Assembly (NCBI GenBank): GCA_964550025.1
Contig: CAZJYI010000278.1
Coordinates: 1 to 9,351 of the forward strand
From: CAZJYI01 sp964550025
GTDB lineage: Bacteria > Verrucomicrobiota > Kiritimatiellia > UBA8416 > CAYOBW01
DNA: 9,351 nucleotides
Direction of reading: 5' to 3'
Below the pieces are notes generated by a model. The model worked only from the letters and a program-made list of their open reading frames with translations. It was not told the origin of the DNA and did not search any database. The translations under genes were made by a program, and so were the position numbers. This document shows positions 1-4,462 of the stretch, in pieces (position 1 is the stretch's first letter; every line of letters begins with the position of its first letter).

Positions 1-2
1 CC

Positions 3-944
3 GACAGCTACATCACCCGTCTGGCAACGTCCGGTGCCTCGTGGAGCTGGATCGGGATGAACATTGCCGTCCTGCGCACCGTCTTCGATCGGCTGTGCGG
101 ACTGTCGGTGACGGCAGGCATGGTTACGCCCAAACGCGGGTACCGTCTGCCCGAGATTCTGAACGAGAACGAGGCCGTGTCCTTGGTCACGGCCGCCGGT
201 ACCGTTCGCGACCAGCTCCTTCTCGGGCTGCTCTACGGCTGCGGACTCACCGCCGGCGAGGTGTGCGCGTTGCGGTGGCGAGATGTCCTTGATGACGGTG
301 ACCGCCTGCACATTGCGGCAACCACGCGCTACCTGGATCGCGTCCTGACCGTGCCGGAGCCGTTCCGGGAGCTGCTGCGTGCGGGCGCCGAAACCTGCGA
401 ACCCGACGATCATATCTTCCGCGGCCGCCGGAAAGGCACGGCCCTCGGCGTCCGCACTGTCCGCCATATCCTGCGAAATGCCTGCAGACGCGCCGGGATC
501 GGCCGGCCGGTCTGCGTTACGACGCTCCGTTACAGTTACGCTGTCCGACGCATCGAGAACGGCCTCAACCTGCGCGAGCTGCAACAGGAACTCGGCCATG
601 CATCCGTTCGTACCACGGAACGCTACCGGCATTGCCTGGCCCCCAAAGTGGAAAACCACCCCTTCTCCAAAGTCCGCAAGCTGCAAGCGCACTCCAGCCA
701 GCCTTCTCCCCTTCAGGTCTCAGGTCTCATCCCTCAGCCCTCCCGTACGCTTCAGGTCTCAGGTCTCATCCCTCAGCCCTCCCGTACGCCTCCGCTCGCG
801 GGACTCGACACGATTCGCCTGCATGCCCTTCGCCTGCCGTTCGCTCCCGGGAACGGCGACTCGCGTGCTGCTGCTTTCCTGCGATTGCTGACAAACCGCC
901 TCTTCAGCAGCATCGTCCGGTTGCGGCGCCCACGCTCACCGTAG
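3..944 (+). CDS. Tyrosine recombinase (XerC/D-IntI superfamily), 5' end outside window, degenerate active site
   Basis: The reading frame is open from the left edge, so the start lies upstream; the first ATG inside (57) falls within the core-binding domain and is not the likely start. Residue numbers count from that ATG. The core-binding domain ends near residue 20, a linker with RLPEILNENEA follows at 30-40, and the catalytic domain runs to about 210. The C-terminal motifs are kept: R158 of the TLRYS block, LGHASVRTTERY with H181, and the nucleophile Y190. Three canonical positions are changed: the first Arg of the GLR box is Thr (GCGLTAGEV, T65), the His of HxLRH is Thr (T155) and its second His is Tyr (Y159). 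The beta-hairpin lysine is not evident. The extra helical insertion that defines IntI is absent. From memory, similar non-canonical recombinases accompany IS91-family elements, but no such transposase is visible. Residues after about 210 are low complexity and cover a 39-bp tandem repeat. The family call is solid; activity is doubtful. Confidence 0.85.
   Translation, partial: DSYITRLATSGASWSWIGMNIAVLRTVFDRLCGLSVTAGMVTPKRGYRLPEILNENEAVSLVTAAGTVRDQLLLGLLYGCGLTAGEVCALRWRDVLDDGDRLHIAATTRYLDRVLTVPEPFRELLRAGAETCEPDDHIFRGRRKGTALGVRTVRHILRNACRRAGIGRPVCVTTLRYSYAVRRIENGLNLRELQQELGHASVRTTERYRHCLAPKVENHPFSKVRKLQAHSSQPSPLQVSGLIPQPSRTLQVSGLIPQPSRTPPLAGLDTIRLHALRLPFAPGNGDSRAAAFLRLLTNRLFSSIVRLRRPRSP
711..788 (+). 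repeat. 39-bp perfect tandem direct repeat, two copies
   Basis: Copies at 711-749 and 750-788 are identical and directly abutting. Each contains an internal 7-bp duplication (CAGGTCT twice). The unit is a multiple of three, so it duplicates 13 residues (LQVSGLIPQPSRT) in the C-terminal tail of the recombinase frame without breaking it. Only two copies are present and there is no spacer, so this is a slippage-type or recombination-type duplication and not a CRISPR array. Confidence 0.95.
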
Positions 945-1197
945 ATCTCGCGTCTCGCACCAAGGCTCAGAGTCTCGTCTCTGCCCCCGGTCGCATAACC
1001 GGTCTGCCAAAAAACTGCTTCACAACCCACACGCCAAGCCCTATGCTCATCCCGTCGGCACAGTTGTGGTGACCGCCGCGTGGAAATGGCCGCTCGAAAG
1101 GGGACGCACTGCCGCAATACACCCCGTCCCGCTGCCCAAATCCACCCGGAAAGCCACCGCTGCTGTATTACGGAAGTCGAGCCGTCTAAATACTATT
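945..1197. other. Gene-free spacer between the recombinase and the first cassette
   Basis: I see no convincing gene on either strand. The stretch contains a CACAAC (1021-1026) and GTTGTG (1063-1068) pair that could be a worn attC, but its arms pair poorly. It ends in the hairpin described separately at 1165-1204. If the array had an attI site or a cassette promoter it would be here; no strong -35/-10 pair stands out. A weak candidate is TTACGG, 17 bp, TACTAT (1168-1196). Confidence 0.5.
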
Positions 1198-1204
1198 GTT
1201 CTGC
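1165..1204 (+). other. Left boundary of the cassette array: attI-like or degenerate attC site
   Basis: GTTCTGC at 1198-1204 is the start box of the first cassette; its exact reverse complement recurs in the R'' box of attC1 (1598-1604). Just upstream, GTATTA (1165-1170) pairs with TAAATAC (1187-1193), leaving one extrahelical A, and CGG/CCG continue the stem. No AAC-ending R'' box precedes the hairpin. It could therefore be an attI-type site (AT-rich sequence before GTT) or an attC that has lost its R'' box. The crossover would fall between G1198 and T1199. Confidence 0.5.
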
Positions 1205-1211
1205 AGGAAGA

Positions 1212-1640
1212 ATGAAGACGAAAGCCGCACCAACGCACCGACTAATCAATGGAATGGTGATAGTCCTACTCCTGGCCTGCTGGCTGTTCGCAGCAGTACT
1301 CTTCAAGAGCCCCCTACGGGTGCTCCCCTGGCTACTTCCCCTGGCAGCACTACTCATCACCTTCGCAACACGCCACACTCTGGACCATGCGGGTGTCACG
1401 TACGAAGTCGATGGAGAATCCATCATCCTGTGGCGCAACGGGCAGGTGCGGCGGCGCGTCCCATTGTCTAACATCACTGATGTCACGGACCTTCGCGGCA
1501 CCATCCGGATTCGAAAACGCGGGAAGTTCGCTGACGAGGAGCTGCTGCATCCTGTCTCGCGGGCAGATGAGCTGATCGCAGCAATCAAAGCAGGAATGCA
1601 GAACAACAGCGTGGAAGCTAACGACGCTAGCGCGTCGTAG
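1212..1640 (+). CDS. Small membrane protein with PH-like domain (cassette 1)
   Basis: 142 residues. The ATG at 1212 is chosen because AGGAAG sits just upstream (1205-1210) and because a hydrophobic N-terminus follows at once; starts farther left would cross the cassette border. Two predicted membrane helices lie near residues 13-31 and 37-52, forming a hairpin. A beta-rich soluble domain follows at about 55-122, with an EVDGESIILWRNG stretch and a basic strand (RIRKRGK). This layout matches bacterial PH-like proteins (the bPH or DUF304 type), whose cellular roles are mostly unknown. The last 14 or so residues (up to EANDASAS) are encoded by the attC site and are unlikely to matter for folding. 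No promoter of its own is obvious; it may be transcribed from the left. The PH assignment is by overall shape, not by a diagnostic motif. Confidence 0.75.
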   Translation: MKTKAAPTHRLINGMVIVLLLACWLFAAVLFKSPLRVLPWLLPLAALLITFATRHTLDHAGVTYEVDGESIILWRNGQVRRRVPLSNITDVTDLRGTIRIRKRGKFADEELLHPVSRADELIAAIKAGMQNNSVEANDASAS

Positions 1641-1660
1641 CCTCACGCTGAGCGTTGGCT
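1598..1660 (+). repeat. attC recombination site 1 (63 bp)
   Basis: R'' box GCAGAAC (1598-1604), spacer AA, left arm CAGCGTG (1607-1613), right arm CACGCTG (1644-1650), spacer AGC, R' box GTTGGCT (1654-1660). Inside the arms G1614 is extrahelical. The stem resumes with short pairs and a perfect inner hairpin, ACGACGC (1621-1627) with GCGTCGT (1632-1638), around a TAGC loop. TGCAGAAC (1597-1604) is the exact reverse complement of GTTCTGCA at the start of cassette 1 (1198-1205). Confidence 0.88.
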
Positions 1661-1662
1661 GC

Positions 1663-1691
1663 TTGACAGATACAGACGAACGATACATACT
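1663..1691 (+). promoter_or_regulatory. Candidate sigma-70 promoter of vapBC, inside the cassette
   Basis: A perfect -35 box TTGACA (1663-1668) is followed 17 bp later by CATACT (1686-1691), a four-of-six match to TATAAT. Transcription would begin near 1698, at or one base before the vapB ATG (1699), which predicts a leaderless or nearly leaderless message. It starts 8 bp inside the cassette border, so the cassette carries its own promoter. Confidence 0.6.
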
Positions 1692-1698
1692 GGACCAT

Positions 1699-1890
1699 AT
1701 GAAAACTACACTCAATATAGATGACGGAATCCTCGCAAAAGCTTCCCGACTTACCGGGGTGAAGGAGAAGACCTCTTTGGTGCGGATGGGGCTCGAGGCC
1801 TTGGTTGCACGCTACAGTGCGCAACGCCTGGCGGCGCTCGGTGGATCTGAGCCCGGCATCAAGCCTGTCCCGCGCCGGAGGACCGCGTAG
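1699..1890 (+). CDS. vapB: VapB-type antitoxin (cassette 2)
   Basis: 63 residues. It begins MKTTLNIDDGILAKASRLTG, the hallmark of the ribbon-helix-helix antitoxins paired with PIN toxins: an N-terminal DNA-binding beta strand, two helices to about residue 45 (KTSLVRMGLEALVARYS), then a toxin-binding tail (LGGSEPGIKPVPRRR). The protein would neutralise VapC and, with it, repress the shared promoter. The start at 1699 is favoured over an upstream in-frame start because the family motif begins exactly there; no good ribosome binding site precedes it, in line with a leaderless message from the promoter at 1663-1691. Its stop overlaps the vapC start by one base (TAGTG). The whole pair sits within one cassette, a common arrangement in chromosomal integrons, where such modules are thought to stabilise the array. 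Confidence 0.92.
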   Translation: MKTTLNIDDGILAKASRLTGVKEKTSLVRMGLEALVARYSAQRLAALGGSEPGIKPVPRRRTA

Positions 1891-2255
1891 TGGTACTCGT
1901 GGACACGTCGATTTGGATTGACCACTTCCGGAAGGCAAGCGGTAAGCTCGCCTCATTGCTGGAAGCTGAAGAGGTCGCCATTCACCCGTTCATCATTGGG
2001 GAATTGGCTTGCGGGAACCTAAGCAACCGGAAGGAGATCATCGCCTTGCTCCATGCGTTGCCGCATGTGCCCAAGGTCGAAGATGATGAGGTCCTGCTGT
2101 TCCTGCAGCGACATGCTCTCATGGGGCGAGGCGTTGGCCTGATTGATGTGCATCTCCTCGCATCGTGCCTCCTGGACGGATGCCCTTTGTGGACAAAGGA
2201 CAAACGGCTCCGAAACATGGCCGATGAGATGGAGATCGCATTCAGCCAACCATGA
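1890..2255 (+). CDS. vapC: VapC-type PIN-domain ribonuclease toxin (cassette 2)
   Basis: 121 residues, starting at GTG 1890, supported by GGAGG at 1877-1881 and by translational coupling to vapB. It is a single PIN domain with the four acidic metal-binding positions in place: D5 (VLVDTSIW), E38 (IIGELACG), D86 (GLIDVHLL) and D104 (WTKDKRL). The toxin should therefore be catalytically competent. VapC enzymes cleave specific RNAs, often initiator tRNA or the ribosomal sarcin-ricin loop; the target cannot be read from the sequence. The last three codons (Ser-Gln-Pro) and the stop lie in attC2, whose R'' box AGCCAAC encodes Ser-Gln and the first base of Pro. Length and motif spacing are normal for the family. 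Confidence 0.95.
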   Translation: MVLVDTSIWIDHFRKASGKLASLLEAEEVAIHPFIIGELACGNLSNRKEIIALLHALPHVPKVEDDEVLLFLQRHALMGRGVGLIDVHLLASCLLDGCPLWTKDKRLRNMADEMEIAFSQP

Positions 2256-2301
2256 GTTGCACGCTATGCGCTGCCGCGCAAGCGTGAACTCCACGTTGGG
2301 A
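2244..2301 (+). repeat. attC recombination site 2 (58 bp, textbook form)
   Basis: R'' box AGCCAAC (2244-2250), spacer CAT, left arm GAGTTgCACGC (2254-2264), right arm GCGTGAACTC (2282-2291), spacer CAC, R' box GTTGGGA (2295-2301). The arms pair perfectly over 10 bp except for one extrahelical G in the left arm, the feature integrases use to select the strand. The facing CAT and CAC spacers do not pair and form the usual unpaired central spacer. CAGCCAAC (2243-2250) is the exact reverse complement of GTTGGCTG at the start of cassette 2 (1654-1661). Confidence 0.93.
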
Positions 2302-2316
2302 TGGAGTGAACTGGAC

Positions 2317-2664
2317 ATGATGAACTGGGCAATAGGGCTGCTCATCGGATCCGTGGTCTATGTCACGATGCCATTATACGAAGGCTTCCTCATGCGGGGC
2401 GACGTCGGGCTCGGCATCCTCCTCCTCATCCCGGCTGGGCTCTCGCTCGGCATCCCGCTCTGTGCGATCCCTTGTGCGGTCGTTTCGCTTGTTGCTTTCC
2501 TTCGAGATCGGCGCGAGCGACCGGCGCTGGTTGCCTTGACCTTGTGTGTCGTAGCGGCAGCCATGTGGGCTGCGGGACGATACCACCAGAATGGAGCATC
2601 CCAACATGGCGAGTCCACCGTACCAGTGAAAGCCGCGCCGAGCGCGCCTTCCACTGCCCGGTGA
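2317..2664 (+). CDS. Small hydrophobic membrane protein, unknown function (cassette 3)
   Basis: 115 residues from ATG 2317 (a second ATG at 2320 is equally possible). The frame is open far upstream, but earlier starts would cross attC2 and the vapC gene. Hydrophobic stretches near residues 4-20, 29-62 (long enough for two helices) and 70-87 suggest three or four membrane helices, with a basic loop (RDRRERP) between the last two. This leaves the C-terminus soluble. The final 21 residues (SQHGESTVPV onward) are encoded entirely by attC3, so the tail is probably a by-product of the recombination site. I do not recognise the family. The upstream GGAG (2303-2306) is a modest ribosome binding site. 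Confidence 0.65.
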   Translation: MMNWAIGLLIGSVVYVTMPLYEGFLMRGDVGLGILLLIPAGLSLGIPLCAIPCAVVSLVAFLRDRRERPALVALTLCVVAAAMWAAGRYHQNGASQHGESTVPVKAAPSAPSTAR

Positions 2665-2679
2665 CTCACGACGTTTCGG
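2599..2679 (+). repeat. attC recombination site 3 (81 bp)
   Basis: R'' box TCCCAAC (2599-2605), 5-bp spacer, left arm GAGTC (2611-2615), then an extrahelical C and ACCG (2617-2620); right arm CGGTGACTC (2659-2667), 5-bp spacer, R' box GTTTCGG (2673-2679). After a small internal loop the stem continues with CAGTG (2624-2628) and CACTG (2652-2656). A GC-rich variable tip follows. CATCCCAAC (2597-2605) is the exact 9-base reverse complement of GTTGGGATG at the start of cassette 3 (2295-2303). Confidence 0.92.
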
Positions 2680-2801
2680 CCAGGAAAGGAAGACAAATGA
2701 GAACACTCAGAACGCCCTCGCTTTGTCCCCGACGGTGCCACCGCCCCGGTCCGATTGAATGCGATGTCAGTAGCGCTTTGCCCCGACCAGTAGATGCGGC
2801 A

Positions 2802-3350
2802 ATGAGAATCATCGCTTTGTCGCTCTCGCTGATGGCCTTGTTGGCCCTGGCCACGGGGTGCATCACGGCAACTTCCACTGCGACTGGCCTTCAGGAAATT
2901 CCGGGCGAACACTACTGGCCCGAAGCCGTCACCAACGGCGACTTCGTCATTAGCGCCATGGCAAACGCCGACTCCAGCACCCTCGTCAAGAAGGTCGGCG
3001 ATGGATGGAACGAAGTCACGGACTGGACCTTTGACTTCACTCACGAGGAACCGGTGCAATGGTCGAGGCTCCGGAAGATCACGAGCGCCACCCTCGAACT
3101 GCACCTGTGGGTGGATGGCGAGGCGTACGGCAACGACAAGGTGCGCCTCAAGTTTTTCGCGGAGGCAACCAATTTCCTCGACGGTGTTTCGCCTAAGACT
3201 CACACAAAGGTCAAAATTGACCTTCTACAAGTTTGCACAGGTGAGGAAATTCTCCGGCAACTGGCCCGGAATAAGGGGAAACTCCCAGCCCGCTACGAGG
3301 ATGACGCGATCGTCTACGAGGCCGTCCTCACCCTTCACGGGCACGAATGA
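2802..3350 (+). CDS. Predicted lipoprotein, unknown function (cassette 4)
   Basis: 182 residues. The N-terminus MRIIALSLSLMALLALATGC is a typical lipoprotein signal: short basic end, hydrophobic core, and lipobox Ala-Thr-Gly-Cys with the lipidated Cys at residue 20. This decides the start at 2802. The same frame is open to an ATG at 2697 that has a much stronger ribosome binding site (AGGAAAGGAAG, 2682-2692), which would add 35 residues rich in Arg, Pro and Cys and bury the signal; a translated upstream leader or misplaced start is possible. The mature part is polar, of mixed alpha/beta composition, with no motif I recognise; it contains WTFDFTHEEPVQW and ends VYEAVLTLHGHE. It likely sits on a membrane facing the periplasm or outside. 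Its stop lies about 65 bp left of the degenerate attC4. Confidence 0.72.
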   Translation: MRIIALSLSLMALLALATGCITATSTATGLQEIPGEHYWPEAVTNGDFVISAMANADSSTLVKKVGDGWNEVTDWTFDFTHEEPVQWSRLRKITSATLELHLWVDGEAYGNDKVRLKFFAEATNFLDGVSPKTHTKVKIDLLQVCTGEEILRQLARNKGKLPARYEDDAIVYEAVLTLHGHE

Positions 3351-3415
3351 GGCCGGGAGCGATGCACGAGCAGACCAAGGAGGTCGGTGAGTCTTGTGCG
3401 GGAGGTCATGACACA

Positions 3416-3501
3416 GAGTGTGCCGAACATCGGCGTCCAGGATACGCTCGCAAGCTCGCGCTCCTGACGCCATTTCACGCGTACACTCGGACTCGTTCTG
3501 C
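3416..3501 (+). repeat. Probable degenerate attC site 4
   Basis: A core stem GGCGTC (3432-3437), extrahelical C3438 and AGGA (3439-3442) pairs with TCCTGACGCC (3462-3471), which is the attC arm pattern. A candidate R'' box GCCGAAC lies at 3422-3428. It differs from the expected complement of the cassette 4 start (GCCGAAAC for GTTTCGGC) by one missing A. No GTT follows the right arm at the expected distance; the next is GTTCTGC at 3495-3501. In between lies about 20 bp of extra sequence whose ACACTC (3483-3488) pairs with GAGTGT (3416-3421). The site may have been altered by a small insertion and may no longer recombine. Confidence 0.55.
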
Positions 3502-3535
3502 CAGGAAAGACTGAAGGCAAAGCCGGCCCGAACAG

Positions 3536-3584
3536 CCGAATCGCCACTTATCCGCCTCAGGCGGGTATGAGTAGGTGGTGTCGG
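3536..3584. repeat. Imperfect hairpin, function unclear
   Basis: CCGCC (3552-3556) and GGCGG (3560-3564) close on a TCA loop. Outer pairs include TA/TA and CCGA (3536-3539) with TCGG (3581-3584), with mismatches between. CCCGAAC lies just upstream (3527-3533) like an R'' box, but no GTT box follows. No T-run follows, so it is not a standard intrinsic terminator. It could be a second worn attC. Confidence 0.4.
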
Positions 3585-3638
3585 AGGGCCGCCCAACTGG
3601 CGGCGGTCCTATCCCGATGGGAATTGATGAGATAGCAG

Positions 3639-3950
3639 ATGGGTAAACGGAAACGCAAACTCACTGCCGCGGAGAAAGCGGAGAAGAAACGTCGTCGGCA
3701 GGAGTACATGACAATCTTTGTCAACGGGAAACAGAAGCGGGTCAGACGCCCTCCGACGGTCGAAGGACTCCCCGTTGACGAGTTCATCCGAAGGAATGCC
3801 GACCCGATCTGGCTTCTCCAGAACGAGATGTATGAGGAGCTGCACCAATGGGAACAAGAGCGGGACGCAGAAGAACAAGAGGATTCCCAACCAGAACCTG
3901 CACGTGATTACGAAGAGGCCGGCCGTGTTGGCGACGACCTGCCTTTTTGA
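3639..3950 (+). CDS. Small highly charged hypothetical protein
   Basis: 103 residues from ATG 3639. The N-terminal 22 residues are strongly basic (MGKRKRKLTAAEKAEKKRRR), followed by a compact middle part (YMTIFVNGKQKRVRRPPTVEGLPVDEFI, residues about 23-50, given here as landmarks only) ending in an RRNADPIWLLQNEMYEEL helix. The C-terminal quarter is acidic (EQERDAEEQEDSQPE). The basic head could bind nucleic acid or be a helical extension. I do not recognise the family and assign no function. Ribosome binding sequence upstream is weak. The gene lies to the right of the last GTT box (3495) in the same orientation as the cassettes and may belong to a fifth cassette, but no matching attC was found after it. 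Confidence 0.6.
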   Translation: MGKRKRKLTAAEKAEKKRRRQEYMTIFVNGKQKRVRRPPTVEGLPVDEFIRRNADPIWLLQNEMYEELHQWEQERDAEEQEDSQPEPARDYEEAGRVGDDLPF

Positions 3951-4310
3951 AACGCGCGAGGTCCACGGTGGGCGGGTAGCTTCCTGCCACGGGCGGATGT
4001 GCCTGTGGCATGGCATGGGCGTAGGCGACACGCCCCGCTGCCCCGATGTGGTTTTGAGCCTGGCCGGAGCGAGGAGCAGCGCCAAGCTGTTTCCGCCTCG
4101 CTCCATTCGGGCTCTACGCTTGCATCCCTACCCTCTCCCGCCACCCTTACTCGCCACACTTACTCGGCTACGCTTACACGACTCACTTGACCCGGACGGT
4201 GGAGCGGGAGGCGCCGGTCTCGTGGAAGCGGGTCGAGTAAGAGTAACCGTGTAAGGGTGGCGGGCGAGGGTGCGGGTAAGAGTGGTGGGATCGTCCCCTG
4301 ATCCCGTCAT
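3951..4310. repeat. Intergenic cluster of four inverted repeats
   Basis: No gene is visible. Successive hairpins are: TGCCAC/GTGGCA (3985-4010); a 59-bp repeat with GAGCC and GGAGCGAGG pairing to CCTCGCTCC and GGCTC across symmetric 5-nt internal loops (4056-4114); a 140-bp repeat with 20-nt arms at 4131-4150 and 4251-4270 differing at one base; and GGGATC/GATCCC (4287-4305). The third contains repeated CTTAC words on the left and GTAAG words on the right, plus an inner ACTTGACCCG (4185-4194) facing CGGGTCGAGT (4229-4238). None has a T-run. The cluster separates the array from the glnN regulatory region; it could block transcription or be non-autonomous repeat elements. Confidence 0.75.
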
Positions 4311-4337
4311 CTGTGCACAACTCGCGTCCGCAGTTGA

Positions 4338-4380
4338 TACATTATTGTGCTGTTGAGGTCTAGATGAGTACATTATTGTA
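4338..4380. promoter_or_regulatory. Two dyad operator-like sites upstream of glnN
   Basis: TACATTATTGTG (4338-4349) and TACATTATTGTA (4369-4380) share 11 bases and start 31 bp apart, about three helical turns. The second is a dyad, TACA-4-TGTA. They are AT-rich islands in GC-rich DNA and lie about 85-125 bp upstream of the sigma-54-type element at 4463, the distance typical of enhancer sites for NtrC-like activators. The sequence does not match the enterobacterial NtrC consensus, so the binding protein is unknown. Confidence 0.55.
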
Positions 4381-4462
4381 TGCTGACAAGAGGCTCGCAT
4401 ATGCATGCCGTCGACGGCGTAACTCCTTCTTGTGACGTGACATAGGTCGCTGATTCGCCTTT

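Larger units (their letters stand above)
1199..3495 (+). mobile_element. Integron-type gene-cassette array (four cassettes)
   Basis: Cassette borders, taken as the G|TT cut in each R' box, are 1199-1654 (PH-like membrane protein), 1655-2295 (VapBC), 2296-2673 (small membrane protein) and 2674-3495 (lipoprotein; right end less certain). All genes point the same way, and each of the first three ends inside the following attC, as is usual for cassettes. Each of those cassettes begins with a GTT box whose reverse complement, 8 to 9 bases long, is the R'' box near its own end. This is expected when a circular cassette carrying one attC is opened by integrase. The gene contents are unrelated, which also fits. 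No IntI gene is in the window. Confidence 0.9.
3351..3638. other. Gene-free interval with degenerate attC4 and a second hairpin
   Basis: No gene is supported on either strand. The interval holds the attC-like fold at 3416-3501 and another imperfect hairpin at 3536-3584, both described separately. It appears to be a worn right end of the cassette array, preceding the small gene at 3639. Confidence 0.55.

Noticed and set aside
711..788. CRISPR array
   Set aside because: Only two copies, directly adjacent with no spacers, and no cas gene nearby.
3..944. Calling the recombinase an integron integrase (intI)
   Set aside because: The IntI-specific insertion between the GLR box and the HxLRH box is absent, and catalytic positions differ.
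1021..1068. CACAAC and GTTGTG pair as an additional attC site
   Set aside because: Only the outer boxes pair; the arms between them give no more than three matching bases, and no cassette start or end corresponds to it.
2358..3203. Minus-strand frame of 281 codons opposite cassettes 3 and 4
   Set aside because: It would cross attC3 and span two cassettes, and it opposes genes with a lipobox and membrane helices.
3536..3597. Inverted-orientation attC using GCCCAAC (3591-3597)
   Set aside because: Both flanking boxes (3527 and 3591) end in AAC on the same strand, whereas an attC needs one AAC box and one GTT box.
3884..3940. CCCAAC/GTTGGCG pair inside the 3639 gene as an attC
   Set aside because: The arms between the boxes do not pair, and the boxes match no cassette start.
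4334..4381. Sigma-70 promoter in the AT-rich stretch before glnN
   Set aside because: No -35/-10 pair with 16-18 bp spacing scores well; the repeated dyads explain the AT-rich sequence better.
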